Assembly: GCA_020633205.1 (NCBI GenBank)
Contig: JACKEB010000024.1
Span: forward strand, 1 to 64,000
Direction: 5' to 3'
DNA: 64,000 nt
Source of the DNA: Polyangiaceae bacterium
GTDB taxonomy: Bacteria; Myxococcota_A; Polyangia; Polyangiales; Polyangiaceae
The translations under genes were made by a program, and so were the position numbers. Under the pieces are notes generated by a model. That model was not told the DNA's origin. It saw only the letters and a program-made list of their open reading frames with translations, and did not search any database. Below are positions 43,101 to 51,836 of the stretch, in pieces (position 1 is the first letter of the stretch; each line of letters opens with the position of its first letter).

Positions 43101-43414
43101 GGGTGAGATTCCGCGCATGGCAGCCTCCGAACTGCCTGCAACCGAACATCCCGGTACACCATCCTCTGCGCTTCGACGTGATCGACACTTGGGGTCGGCG
43201 CTCCCTCGGCGCGTGCCAGTACCACGTGTGGCATCCTCAGGGACGCGCCTACGACACACCGCCACTCACCGCGTTCGAGGCGGCGGCGCGCCGAGCGCAA
43301 CGTTTCACGACCGAGGGTCACCTGCCGTACCCGACGGCACTGCGTCATCTCACGCCTCGTCCGGAGCACCCGCTCACCCTGGACTTGCGCTGGTCCGCCG
43401 TGTCCGACCGCTAG
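40145..43414 (+). CDS. Transglutaminase - DUF2126 fusion protein
   Basis: A 1089-residue protein. Residues 1-290 are a bacterial transglutaminase-like domain with Cys 177 (GSCRDSAQ), His 226 (DLHAWAEVYVP) and Asp 242 (GLDGTSGL). Residues about 310-1085 are DUF2126 (COG4196), with DLTTGGEPTFTS and, later, VRVEGYPPPSDPRIESCLVTPDPGVIEVNLP, plus ITLGGPSALESPFLKQP, a predicted amidoligase-type region. Such genes usually co-occur with ATP-grasp and alpha-E genes, which are not in this window. Proposed roles in peptide-bond formation and hydrolysis come from genome-context studies and are not proven. ATG 40145 follows a G-rich site. The stop is one base before the next gene. Confidence 0.9.
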   Translation: MRVLLRHQTKYQYGSPVALGPHIVRLRPAAHTRATVESYNLRLEPEPGVRWQQDPWGNRIARLSFLKEQRIEQLEIDVDLALDIRPVNPFDFFVDDRCENLPFAYPDGLAEELAPFLASPRGNLLDAFVKEQPAEGNFIDWLVALNMRVAQRVQYLIRMDPGLQTSEETLTKNSGSCRDSAQLLVDVLRANGLAARFVSGYLIQLADEGNIPDLAKGVSSDVADLHAWAEVYVPGGGWIGLDGTSGLLCGEGHIPLACTVNPELAAPVTGTAEQEARGFEHHMEVIRLGHEPRPRKPYTDEQWDQLTATGASVDEALRAQGIDLTTGGEPTFTSRLHPKLPEWNTEALGETKWQQGLVMAKELHKRFGVGGLVQYRMGKQYPGESLPRWALHLMWRRDGEAIWQNPERLSFEGGSKDRISDEQLGRAARLLALIGSHLDLQMTPMAGFEDPWHFIQQEENLPLDVDPLKADLDDPEERRRLARVLGHGLKREVGFAAPLARFNGAWRTGSWSFRRGHLFLIPGDSPMGLRLPLDRIGGEPPPIVDPDRTEVTRDRQLEPRPLLRDAHVGERHIGAEQRIGDPRTGIRTAVCVEPRENVMHVFLPPVPTCEDFLELVRAVELAAAECDVRVRVEGYPPPSDPRIESCLVTPDPGVIEVNLPVARSFAEYGAFMDTITEAANHSGLCMEKYQLDGREAGSGGGNHITLGGPSALESPFLKQPQLLASLLRYLQNHPSLSFLFTGLFVGPTSQAPRLDEARLDSLHELEMALEQMPLSASEFPWTVDRLLRNLLVDVSGNPHRTEVSIDKLFDPGGPAGRQGLVEFRAFEMPPHERMAAAQALLMRSLIARFGQAPYREKLVPWGTAIHDRFMLPHFIWNDFRDICFDLARHGIAMDPEWYRPFLDFRCPSVGRLQLGDTVLELRTALEPWPTLGEQPAGSVVARYVDSSLERVEVKLQGLVEGRHVVAVNGIELPLFPSGTVGEGVAGVRFRAWQPPNCLQPNIPVHHPLRFDVIDTWGRRSLGACQYHVWHPQGRAYDTPPLTAFEAAARRAQRFTTEGHLPYPTALRHLTPRPEHPLTLDLRWSAVSDR

Positions 43415-43415
43415 C

Positions 43416-45611
43416 ATGCACAATCCAGAGGAAGGCCGAAGCGCCGAATCCAGATTGACCGCCATCGAACGCGCGCTGAGCGAGCACGACGAGCAGCTCA
43501 GCGACGCGGGACTCGTGGTGTGGGTGGGAACAGAACCCACCTTCACCGATCGCTTCTCCTACGACGCTGAGTGGGTCGGCGCAGCTCTGGGAGCCCAGAA
43601 GCTCGGGAAGGCTCAACGGTTTGCCGCCATGCTCGCGTCGCGGGTCCCGACGGCAGTATTGCTGCGCTGCGTGGGACGTCAGTACCCCGAGGAAACGACA
43701 CCGCGCTGGAGTTTCGGACTGTACTGGCAACGCGAGGCGGGACAGGTCTGGCATCTGCCGCCGGATCCACTCATGGGAGGCCGAGCGAGCGACGCGAGCG
43801 CGCCAAAGCGTCTCTTGCAAGAGCTATCAGCGTGCCTGACCAAACGGCAACGCGCGCCGCGTCGCATCCTGCTGAACGACGCGCCTCCCCCCCAAAAATC
43901 ACAGGAGCAGGCGGGAGCCGCAATGCCCACACTGCCGCTGCGCTTGGTGTGGAGCGTACGCGATGAGGAGCTCGACGAGCTATCCGAGGAGGTCCAGGAG
44001 CAGTGCGGCCGTGCTCCCCTCGGCGGCGATGCCATCCCCAGCGCCGGCCTGAGCGATCCCCTGGCGGATCAAGGCCTCTCCCTCTTGTGTGTCGGTGACG
44101 CGGGTCCGGAACACCCAGGCGTCGTACGCATCGAGCTACCGCAGCTAACCGACGTGTCAGAATTCTCCGATTTGCTAGAGCTCATCGGCGAAGCTTGCCG
44201 CGCGGCAAGAATCGAAGGCTTGATCCTCGGGGGCTATCCACCACCGGTGGATCGGAACGTCGCGTGGGCGACGATCACGCCGGATCCAGGAGTGATCGAG
44301 ATCAACACGGCGCCGTGCTCCGGCACCCGCGGATTGCTTCACGATTCGCGCATCCTCTATCAGGTCGCCGAAGCGCTGGGGCTGTCTCCAGTACGCATGC
44401 ACTACAACGGTGAGCTGGTCGACTCTGGTGGAGGAGGCCAAATCACCCTCGGCGGACCTAGCTTCGAGGAGAGCCCATTTTTCCGTCACCCACAGCTACT
44501 CAGCCGCATGGTGTGCTTCTTCTCGCGGCACCCTGCGCTGTCTTACCTATTCGCCGTCGATTCCGTGGGAGGCTCGAGTCAGTCTCCGCGAGCCGACGAG
44601 GGTAGCGTCGAGACGCTGGCAGAGCTGGGCCTAGCCCTCGAGCTGCTGCAACGCATCGAGTCACCCAGCCCTGAAGACATTTGGTCCACCCTCGCGCCCT
44701 TCCTGGTCGACCGCTTCGGAAACTCACACCGCGCGGAACTAAATATCGAGAAGCTCGCCAACCCACACCTCCCAGGCCGCGGGCGCCTAGGCTTGGTGGA
44801 GTTTCGCGCCTTTCGCATGGCGGATACCCCGGAGCGCGCCGCTTGCCTTGCGGCCTTGCTGCGCGCCATCTCGGCGCATCTCAGCAAGCTGTCCACACCG
44901 TCTCAGGTGAAGTTGTGGGGGCGCGAACTACACGACCGGTTTGCGCTCCCGTTTCAACTCAGGCTGGATCTGGAGGAGGTTCTACAGGAACTGCAGTCCA
45001 GCGGCTTCGGGTTGGCTCCCGCTATCGCTCAAGAGCTACGCCGAGAGCAGCGTCTCCTGGCGCGGGTTTCGCTCTGGGAGGGCGCCGTACTCGAGCTCCG
45101 TCAAGCGGTGGAGTTTTGGCCATTGGTCGGAGATCTGTCCGCGCAGTCGGGGACCACCCGCCTTGTGGACTCCAGTACCCGGCGCTACGAGCTTCGCCTG
45201 CGCTGCCCCGAGGAACAGCTTTCGCGTTGGCGCCTGAGCGTCGATGGCTATGGCGTCCCCTGGGCGACGGCGAAGGACGCGGACGGCCCAGCGCTACTGC
45301 GTGCGATTCGTTGCCGAAGCTTCATCCCAAACCCCGGACTGCATCCGAACTTGCCTGCTCACGGCCCCTTGAGCGCGCTCGTGTATCGAGAGGATCAGGC
45401 ACAGGCTGCGCAGGTGACCCTCCACTGGTGGAAGGTCGACGGCGGGGCATATGTGGGTCTTCCGAAGGACCAAGCGGACGCGCTGCAGCGAACGGAGGCG
45501 CGCTGCACGGTGGAACACCTCAACAAACCACAGCGCCAAGCGCCGGAGGCTCCTCCCGGCAGTCTTTCCGCGTGGGCATTCGACACCCGCTGGGCGGAAG
45601 CGCCAAGGTGA
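43416..45611 (+). CDS. DUF2126-like protein, paralogue of the preceding C-terminal region
   Basis: A 731-residue protein without the transglutaminase domain. It aligns by eye with residues 325-1089 of the preceding protein: VWVGTEPTFTDRFSYDAEW, LLRCVGRQYPEETTPRWSFGLYW, GLILGGYPPPVDRNVAWATITPDPGVIEINTAP, GGGGQITLGGPSFEESPFF, LARVSLWEGAVLELRQAVEFWPLVG. The paralogue is more divergent and somewhat shorter in its middle part, with a linker encoded by a C7A5 tract (APPPQKSQ). ATG 43416 follows the TAG stop of the upstream gene by one base, so it is translated from the same message. The function is predicted, not known. Confidence 0.85.
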   Translation: MHNPEEGRSAESRLTAIERALSEHDEQLSDAGLVVWVGTEPTFTDRFSYDAEWVGAALGAQKLGKAQRFAAMLASRVPTAVLLRCVGRQYPEETTPRWSFGLYWQREAGQVWHLPPDPLMGGRASDASAPKRLLQELSACLTKRQRAPRRILLNDAPPPQKSQEQAGAAMPTLPLRLVWSVRDEELDELSEEVQEQCGRAPLGGDAIPSAGLSDPLADQGLSLLCVGDAGPEHPGVVRIELPQLTDVSEFSDLLELIGEACRAARIEGLILGGYPPPVDRNVAWATITPDPGVIEINTAPCSGTRGLLHDSRILYQVAEALGLSPVRMHYNGELVDSGGGGQITLGGPSFEESPFFRHPQLLSRMVCFFSRHPALSYLFAVDSVGGSSQSPRADEGSVETLAELGLALELLQRIESPSPEDIWSTLAPFLVDRFGNSHRAELNIEKLANPHLPGRGRLGLVEFRAFRMADTPERAACLAALLRAISAHLSKLSTPSQVKLWGRELHDRFALPFQLRLDLEEVLQELQSSGFGLAPAIAQELRREQRLLARVSLWEGAVLELRQAVEFWPLVGDLSAQSGTTRLVDSSTRRYELRLRCPEEQLSRWRLSVDGYGVPWATAKDADGPALLRAIRCRSFIPNPGLHPNLPAHGPLSALVYREDQAQAAQVTLHWWKVDGGAYVGLPKDQADALQRTEARCTVEHLNKPQRQAPEAPPGSLSAWAFDTRWAEAPR
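43887..43898. repeat. C7A5 tract within the DUF2126-like gene
   Basis: Seven C followed by five A in the coding strand at residues about 157-161, part of the recurrent C-then-A tracts in the window. Confidence 0.8.
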
Positions 45612-45647
45612 TCACCGACGCCCTCGCGACTGCTATGCTCACAAGCG

Positions 45648-47150
45648 GTGCCCCCTCACGCCGACGGTCAAGACGCGATCGATGACGCAGCGCTGCGTTT
45701 CATCCTCGCCAACTTGCCCTATGCCATCTTGATTCATCAGGGCGGGCACGTCGTCTACGCGAACGGCACCGCCGCAGAGCTCCTCGAGTGCGACGATCCG
45801 GCGGCGTTGATTGGACAACCGTGGCACCGCTTCATGGTGACGGAGGACCGCAACGCGGCAGAGTCCAACGTGCGCGGTGCGCTGACTGAACAACAGGGGA
45901 CACTCGCGCGCTTTGGTCCGGTGGAGCGCCGAGCGCTTAGCGCCAAGGGGAACGTGGTGCCGGTGGAGCTGCACGCCTTCACCCTCAACTGGGAGGGCAA
46001 CCCGGCGCTCCTCGTCTCTGCGTCCGATATTTCTTCAAGGAAATCCATCGAGGGAAAGCTCCGGGAAGCGGACCGCATGGCCGCGGTGGGAACCCTCGCT
46101 GCTGGAGTAGCCCACGAGGTAAACAACCCACTCGCATACATCATCGCGAACCTCAGCTTCGCGGAGGAGAAGCTACGGCACAGTCCAGATCAAGAAGAGG
46201 CGCTCGAAGCGGTGGTTGAGGCACACCAGGGCATTCAGCGGGTGCGGCAGGTCGTGAGCGACCTGAAGACGTTCACCCATGACGACCAAAAGCCGCAGTC
46301 CGTGCTGGTCGCGAAGGTGATCCAGGCGACGGTGAAAATTGCCTCTGCACAAATCAGGCACCGCGCACGCTTGGAGGTGACCGCAGGTCGTAACGCGCGC
46401 GTGCTGGCTACCGAGACTCGGCTGTCGCAGGTGCTCCTCAACCTGCTGGTCAACGCGGCTCAGGCCGTACCCGAGGACCGAGAAGGGCGCATCGCCATCA
46501 GCTCACGGGTTGAAGGCGCTGAGGTCTGGCTCGAGGTCTCGGACAACGGCACGGGAATCCCCGCTGAGCTCGTCGATAGGATCATGGACCCGTTCTTCAC
46601 CACCAAGCCCGTTGGTGTGGGCACGGGCTTGGGCCTCTCCGTCTGCAAGAACATCGTGGAGAGCTATCAGGGCACCCTCGAGGTCGATAGCCATCTAGGC
46701 GTGGGGACCACCATGCGCATTCGCCTACCGCTGCACAAGAGCGGCGGGAGCGTTGCGAGCATGAAGGCAACCCCACGGAAACATGGTCCAAAGCGGCGCG
46801 TCATGATCATCGATGATGACCCGATGATCTTGCGCTCGCTCAAGCGCGTATTGAACGGTCACGACCTGACGCTGATGTCAGGGGGAAGCGAGGCACTGGC
46901 TCACCTCGCAGAAGACCAGAGCTTCGACATCATCCTGTGCGACCTGATGATGCCTGGCGTCACCGGCATGGACGTCTACAAGCAACTCAGTCAGGTCGCG
47001 CCGGACCTAGCCAGGCGCATCGTCTTCCTCAGCGGTGGCGCGGTGACCCCGCAAGCACAGCGCTTACTGCAAGAGGCCCCTAACCGCCGTTACGAGAAGC
47101 CGCTCTCTCCCGCGGAGTTGGACGAGATCCTGCGCTCCGGCACGACGTAG
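45648..47150 (+). CDS. PAS sensor histidine kinase with C-terminal receiver (hybrid)
   Basis: A 500-residue cytoplasmic sensor. An N-terminal PAS domain (about 12-125, LPYAILIHQGGHVVYANGTAAELL) is followed by HisKA with the phospho-His in AAGVAHEVNNPLAYI (about 150), an HATPase domain with VLLNLLVNAAQAV (N box) and VSDNGTGIPAEL and GVGTGLGLSVCKNIV (G boxes), and a receiver domain from about 383 with the acceptor Asp in DIILCDLMMPGVTGMDVY. No membrane segment is seen. The GTG at 45648 lies 36 bases after the DUF2126-like stop, so it may be co-transcribed. Its signal and output are unknown. Confidence 0.93.
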   Translation: MPPHADGQDAIDDAALRFILANLPYAILIHQGGHVVYANGTAAELLECDDPAALIGQPWHRFMVTEDRNAAESNVRGALTEQQGTLARFGPVERRALSAKGNVVPVELHAFTLNWEGNPALLVSASDISSRKSIEGKLREADRMAAVGTLAAGVAHEVNNPLAYIIANLSFAEEKLRHSPDQEEALEAVVEAHQGIQRVRQVVSDLKTFTHDDQKPQSVLVAKVIQATVKIASAQIRHRARLEVTAGRNARVLATETRLSQVLLNLLVNAAQAVPEDREGRIAISSRVEGAEVWLEVSDNGTGIPAELVDRIMDPFFTTKPVGVGTGLGLSVCKNIVESYQGTLEVDSHLGVGTTMRIRLPLHKSGGSVASMKATPRKHGPKRRVMIIDDDPMILRSLKRVLNGHDLTLMSGGSEALAHLAEDQSFDIILCDLMMPGVTGMDVYKQLSQVAPDLARRIVFLSGGAVTPQAQRLLQEAPNRRYEKPLSPAELDEILRSGTT

Positions 47151-47176
47151 ACGACGCGATATCAGGCGAGCGAACG

Positions 47177-48616
47177 CTACTTGAAGCCGTTGAGGTGCAC
47201 GACGTACCACTCGCCTCGCCAGCTGATCAAGCTAGTCAAGTCGACGCGCATTTCCTTGCCGTCGGCGCGCTGAAAGACGAGCTTCGGGTGAGTCATGCGG
47301 AAGTAGCCAATCTTGTTCCCTTCGGAACCAGGTTGCATCCAGGACTTGCTCCGCCCGGAGGTGTCCAGCCGCAGCAGCTTGGCAAACCTCGGGTTGTCAC
47401 CCAACCGCTTGTGATAGTCGTGAACGTCACGCTTGAAGTTCTTCCACAAGCGATACTCCCAGTCGCGCTCAGGCTTGGGGATGTCCTTGACCTGTTGGTA
47501 TGCTTCCACAGGGAAAAAGACCGAGCGAGCGATTTCGGGATCATCCAGGATGATTGCCCGAGTGAGCAGCCGAAGGTGCTGCTTGAACAAAGGGCTCTCG
47601 AAACTCGGGTCCCCCTCGGCTTGGGGTAGCTGGGGCAGCGGCTTGCCATCATCTCCCTTGAGCTTGGGCACGATCTGCGTTGGCTTCGTGAAGCGCAACG
47701 TCATGCGATCGCTCTCACCGATGGCTTGGTACTTCGCTGCGTCCTTCTCGCCCAAGCGCAGCACCGGCGGAAGCGTCCAGACGCCTTCGGGGTAGTCTTT
47801 GGTGTCCTTCGGATTGGCGTTCAGTTCGCTCTCGGCGCTGAACTCGAAGCCCGCTGCGCCCACCAATCGCTTGACGTAGTCAGGTGCGAGATAGCCGACA
47901 TAGCCAGTCTGCTCGGGGGTCTTGCCCGGCGCCCCCCGATGTTGAACGATGCCCAAGGTCCCGCCCGGCTTGAGCACGCGGTACGCGGCGTCGTAGACGG
48001 CAAGCGCGTAACCACCCTTCACCCAGTTGTGGGTGTTGCGAAAGCTGAGCACCAGATCCATGGAGCCGTCCGGGCCAAGTTCGATCTTCTCGGGCGGCGC
48101 GACCTGATGCACCTGCACCTTGCCGAATCGATCAGGCGAGCCCTTCAACAGCTCATCGAACTGCTTCGCAATGCGGTTCGGAGTGACGTCCTGGGGGCCT
48201 GACGGATCGAGGTTCGTGACGTGTAGGCCACCCTTCTCCGCGAGCAGCGGCGCCAGGATCTGGGTGTACCAGCCAGTGCCCGGCCAAAGCTCCAGCACTT
48301 GCATGTCGTCCTTCACACCGAAGAACTCCAGGGTCTCCAGCGGGTGCCGCCAGACGTCGCGCTCTTGGTCCTGCCGAGTTCGTTGCCCTGAGGAAATAGC
48401 GCTACGCAGCTTCTTGTCGGTCTCGGGGTCTGCCCCCGCCTGGCTCACGGCATCATAAGGGGACACCCATTCCGGCTCTTTTGGCGCGACTTCAGCCGTC
48501 GCGGTTGTAGCAGTCGACGTCGCCGAAGGCTCAGCCACGGGCGGGTTTGGGGGTGAGGTAGCGCCGCCACAAGCCGTGACCGCCAGGAGCCCGAAGTAGA
48601 GTGCAGTTCGCTTCAC
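47177..48616 (-). CDS. SAM-dependent methyltransferase with lipoprotein signal, second copy
   Basis: A 479-residue protein. The N-terminus (KRTALYFGLLAVTACGG) is a lipobox signal peptide, then a Ser/Thr/Ala linker. The methyltransferase domain (about 95-290) contains LETLEFFGVKDDMQVLELWPGTGWYTQILAPLLAEKG (motif I), and matches the COG4798 type. A C-terminal region of about 190 residues, absent in the smaller paralogue at 20193-21080, contains YRLWKNFKRDVHDYHKRLG and ends in a beta-rich segment. GTG 48616 is chosen for its signal peptide. It is unclear how SAM would reach an exported enzyme. It is convergent with the histidine kinase. Confidence 0.78.
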   Translation of the reverse strand: MKRTALYFGLLAVTACGGATSPPNPPVAEPSATSTATTATAEVAPKEPEWVSPYDAVSQAGADPETDKKLRSAISSGQRTRQDQERDVWRHPLETLEFFGVKDDMQVLELWPGTGWYTQILAPLLAEKGGLHVTNLDPSGPQDVTPNRIAKQFDELLKGSPDRFGKVQVHQVAPPEKIELGPDGSMDLVLSFRNTHNWVKGGYALAVYDAAYRVLKPGGTLGIVQHRGAPGKTPEQTGYVGYLAPDYVKRLVGAAGFEFSAESELNANPKDTKDYPEGVWTLPPVLRLGEKDAAKYQAIGESDRMTLRFTKPTQIVPKLKGDDGKPLPQLPQAEGDPSFESPLFKQHLRLLTRAIILDDPEIARSVFFPVEAYQQVKDIPKPERDWEYRLWKNFKRDVHDYHKRLGDNPRFAKLLRLDTSGRSKSWMQPGSEGNKIGYFRMTHPKLVFQRADGKEMRVDLTSLISWRGEWYVVHLNGFK

Positions 48617-48724
48617 GGCGCGGACTCTACACTCATCGAAGGAAGCGTCCACCGTCGCCCCATTTCAAGCGCCAGGCAGCCGATTTGCGGCCCGCCTGAC
48701 GCCACCGAAGTCACCGTCCGCGCC

Positions 48725-49429
48725 TCAATCCGCCTTTTCGTCCTTGAAGAGCACGGGAAACAGCAACCCCGCGAGCACGCCTCCGACGATCGGTGCGAGC
48801 CAGAATAGCCAGAGTTGAGCGAGCGCCCAGCCCCCTGCGAACAGTGCGGGCCCGGTGCTCCGCGCGGGATTCACCGAGAGATTCGTGACCGGGATACCGA
48901 TCAGGTGAATCAGCGTTAGAGCGAGACCGATAGCGATTGGTGCGAAACCAGCGGGCGCCTTGCCGTGGGTCGAGCCCAGGATGATGAACAGGAAGAAGAA
49001 GGTCAGCACGACCTCCGCCACGAGCGCGGACAGCATGCTGTATCCGCCCGGAGAGTGGTCGCCGAAACCATTCGACGCGAAGCCGGCGTGTACATCAAAT
49101 CCCGCTTTCCCCGAGGCAATGACGAACAGCACCCCAGCGCCAGCCACACCGCCGACCACCTGCGCGACGACGTAAGGCAGCGCCTCTTTGGCCGGAAAAC
49201 GACCGCCGGCGACCAAGCCAGCGGTAACCGCGGGGTTCAGGTGGCAGCCAGAGATGTGCCCGATGGCGTACGCCATCGTCAACACTGTGAGGCCAAACGC
49301 CAAGGACACTCCAAGGAGTCCGATCCCGACGTTCGGAAACGCCGCCGACAACACGGCACTGCCGCAGCCTCCGAATACCAACCAAAACGTCCCAAAGGCC
49401 TCGGCGGCCGCGCGTCGTCCCAAGCTCAT
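48725..49429 (-). CDS. aqpZ: Aquaporin Z-type water channel
   Basis: A 234-residue integral membrane channel of six helices with two half-helices, for rapid water permeation. The NPA boxes are CHLNPAVTAG and LSVNPARSTGPA. The aromatic/arginine selectivity filter looks water-type: Phe in LAFGLTVL, His in LTLIHLIGI, a small residue before the second NPA, and Arg in NPARS. ATG 49429 has GGAGA just ahead. The longer frame adds a non-homologous tail and is rejected. It lies on the minus strand between a methyltransferase and an orphan lipoprotein. Confidence 0.95.
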   Translation of the reverse strand: MSLGRRAAAEAFGTFWLVFGGCGSAVLSAAFPNVGIGLLGVSLAFGLTVLTMAYAIGHISGCHLNPAVTAGLVAGGRFPAKEALPYVVAQVVGGVAGAGVLFVIASGKAGFDVHAGFASNGFGDHSPGGYSMLSALVAEVVLTFFFLFIILGSTHGKAPAGFAPIAIGLALTLIHLIGIPVTNLSVNPARSTGPALFAGGWALAQLWLFWLAPIVGGVLAGLLFPVLFKDEKAD

Positions 49430-49698
49430 GCTCTGTCTCCTGCGATGGGTAGCGCAAGGGTATGGCTCAGCGTGAGACAGCCCACTTGCTGGCGCGTGAG
49501 CGCGCATCGCGCACGCCGCTCAGCAAGGCACGTACCAACACCCGATGCCGTGGCGCAGCTTGCCCGCGGACGTCTATTTCCGCAGGAGTAATCGCAAAAG
49601 GCGTGCGCGCACTACCCCGTTCAAGTGCCTTGGAACGAGACACGCCGCGCCACGCGCAGGGCTGAGACGACACCCGCGTCGCCTCGAGCCCGCAGTGG

Positions 49699-50127
49699 CT
49701 ACTCTCGCTTGGGCTGGTCCTTGGCCTTCGCCATCTTGGTCTCTGAGCAACCGATGGAGAGCAACCACGCCTTCCGTTGCTGGGCGTTGCCCTTGCCGAC
49801 ATATTCAGAGCGAGCGATGCCGTCCTCCATGAACTCGCCGTTGCACTCGTCGAAGTGCTGCTCGACCGCCTTCTCCCGCGCTTTCGCGCGGCGCAGGTTC
49901 TCCTCGGCACGGCCCACGCTCTTGTCGGCGTCCGTGAGTAACGGCGGGGCGCCGAACTTGGTCTCGAGGCACCAGTCCACGGCGTCTTCGCGACAGGCGT
50001 CGTACATGTCTTGATCTTGCTGCGGAAGATCCATGTACGGCGTAGATGACGCGCACGCCAAGAGCGCTACTGCTGCCACCAGTCCCAACCCCAATACGTC
50101 CCGCCCGCGTACTCGCTTGTCAGCCAT
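49699..50127 (-). CDS. Small lipoprotein-like exported protein
   Basis: A 142-residue protein. The signal sequence (about 10-24, GLGLVAAVALLAC) ends in a lipobox Cys. The mature part is helical and charged (VGRAEENLRRAKAREKAVEQHFDECNGEF) with four further Cys. No family is recognised. The strong third-position G/C bias supports coding. ATG 50127 is the better start than the longer frame. No ribosome site is obvious. It is upstream of the aquaporin on the same strand but separated by about 270 bases without a supported gene. Confidence 0.6.
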   Translation of the reverse strand: MADKRVRGRDVLGLGLVAAVALLACASSTPYMDLPQQDQDMYDACREDAVDWCLETKFGAPPLLTDADKSVGRAEENLRRAKAREKAVEQHFDECNGEFMEDGIARSEYVGKGNAQQRKAWLLSIGCSETKMAKAKDQPKRE

Positions 50128-50224
50128 CGCCACCCTCCGTCGAGAAAGCCTCAACGGGGAAAGGTGCCCGACGTCAGCCGACGAGCGTATCCCCCAACCG
50201 GGAGATGCACCCTTAGCAACGCCC

Positions 50225-50596
50225 TTAGACCAGCAACAGGATGGCGCCGACGATACCGAAGATCACGAGCATGAAGACCAGGCTAGCGACCAACATGATC
50301 ACCGTCATGTTGCGGGCCCGTTTGAAGCCTTGATCCACGTGGTACTGCTGGAACTGCTGAAGGTTGTTCATGCCAGCGCCGTAGCCGTAACCCACCTGCG
50401 GGATCTTATCCTGGGGGGTGCCGGGGTACTGCGCCCCGATTTGTTGGGCGAGCATGCGATTGATGAGCACTTGATGCTCCGCCGCTCGCGCGTGGTGAGG
50501 CAGCACCTGACCGCAGAACGGGCAGTTTGGCCGCGTCATGTCGTTGAGCGCTAGCGTTCCACCACAGTGCTGACAGTTCATCGTCGGCTGGGTCAC
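50225..50596 (-). CDS. Zinc-ribbon membrane protein
   Basis: A 123-residue protein. A zinc ribbon, CQHCGGTL and CPFCGQVL, forms residues 8-31. A coil follows, and the C-terminal segment (about 95-123, MTVIMLVASLVFMLVIFGIVGAILLLV) is a single membrane anchor. The GTG start at 50596 follows a GAGGGGGAC site, and ATG 50581 is a second option. Function unknown. It lies just after the Tudor-like gene on the same strand, and a larger zinc-ribbon membrane protein is at 57085. Confidence 0.72.
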   Translation of the reverse strand: MTQPTMNCQHCGGTLALNDMTRPNCPFCGQVLPHHARAAEHQVLINRMLAQQIGAQYPGTPQDKIPQVGYGYGAGMNNLQQFQQYHVDQGFKRARNMTVIMLVASLVFMLVIFGIVGAILLLV

Positions 50597-50695
50597 GTCC
50601 CCCTCGCTTTCTTGAGTGTGCAGGACACGGCGCTCAGATCATGCAAGTCGCCGTGGCCCTGCGAGACGGCGCGGCGTTTCCGCATGGTTTTTCTT

Positions 50696-51523
50696 CTACG
50701 CCTGCACGACGGCGTTCGACGGGATCCACTGCTGGGAGCCGCCTTCGAACTGCACGAGGTATTGATTGGGCGCCGCTTGCAGGACCTGCCCCGGGTAGCG
50801 ATTCCCATCTGACCACATCACCATCACGCGCGAGCCCGCGGTGATGCCTCCGGTTAGCACGGCCGCGGCTTGCCCGAAGCCAAACCCGAGCGGGTTCTGC
50901 ATGATGCTGGCTGCCGCGGCCTGTTGCTGCATCATCGCGGGGTTGTTCATCGCCGCGGCGATCGGATCCTGATTGGCGTAGTTGATAGCCTGCTGTTGCG
51001 AAGGCCCCTGCTGGGCCGCCGCGCTCGAGTCGACGCTCTTCTGCACCTGACGCGGGGGAGCGCCGCCTCGGATCTGCGCCTCCCATTGCTGCAGCTTCTG
51101 CGGGTGCCCCGCGTACTGCATCATGTTCTGAGCCATCTGGTTGTTCCAGTAGCCCGCGGCCTGAGTCCACTCGCTTTGCGTCAGTCCAACTGCCTGAACG
51201 GCTGGCTCGAAGCTGTACACCTTGATCATCGCCGACACGTAGACGAAGTCGTCGTAGCTGATCCGCGTGGCACCACCTTGCCGCTTCGCGAGTGCCGCCT
51301 GGTAAAGGGGCATGAAGGCAGTGGCCACGCGCCCCATGAGGCTCATGTCCTGCATGCGCGCCGTCCAGCCGGCCTTCGCCGCCTCGTAGTCGGCCTGACT
51401 CACCCCCTCTTGAGCCAACACTTGGGCAGTGCCTGCAGGGTCGTTGTCCTTGCCATCGAGGGCCGCGCCGAGCTCGGCGTAGCGCTCCAGTGAAATCCCA
51501 TTGATGGGTGCAAACGGATCCAT
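50696..51523 (-). CDS. DUF6620-like protein with C-terminal Tudor/SH3-like domain
   Basis: A 275-residue soluble protein. Residues 1-110 (FAPINGISLERYAELGAALDG and LMGRVATAFMPLYQAALAKRQGG) match by memory an uncharacterised family (DUF6620-like). A Gln/Ala/Pro-rich middle follows. The last 50 residues (GSRVMVMWSDGNRYPGQVLQAAPNQYLVQFEGGSQQWIPSNAVV) have a Tudor/Agenet-type beta-barrel pattern, which often binds proteins or peptides. No catalytic motif. ATG 51523 is the first start with a GAGG-rich region ahead. Pairing with the zinc-ribbon gene is by position only. Confidence 0.6.
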   Translation of the reverse strand: MDPFAPINGISLERYAELGAALDGKDNDPAGTAQVLAQEGVSQADYEAAKAGWTARMQDMSLMGRVATAFMPLYQAALAKRQGGATRISYDDFVYVSAMIKVYSFEPAVQAVGLTQSEWTQAAGYWNNQMAQNMMQYAGHPQKLQQWEAQIRGGAPPRQVQKSVDSSAAAQQGPSQQQAINYANQDPIAAAMNNPAMMQQQAAAASIMQNPLGFGFGQAAAVLTGGITAGSRVMVMWSDGNRYPGQVLQAAPNQYLVQFEGGSQQWIPSNAVVQA

Positions 51524-51738
51524 TGTCGCCTCCTCTCATCAGCAGGCCGGAAGTCGTGGGGGGTTGTAAAGAACAATCGCCGGCGGACTTCAGGACGCGT
51601 TGAGAGCGCTCCTTTGGGTCTCGAGGCGCGTCGCGGAAACCGAATTCCCCTCGATTCCGCGGCCGAGCTTGCTCCTGCGTGAGCAGAGCATTCCAGCGGC
51701 AATCGATTCACGCCGGAAACGCGAAAGAGCTCGAGTGG

Positions 51739-51836
51739 CTACGCCTTGGGGCCTCTCAGCACCTTTGCGTAGCACCAAGCGGCGAAACCCCAAACGAAGC
51801 TCAGCGACACCACCATGCTCACCCATCCCATCGTGG

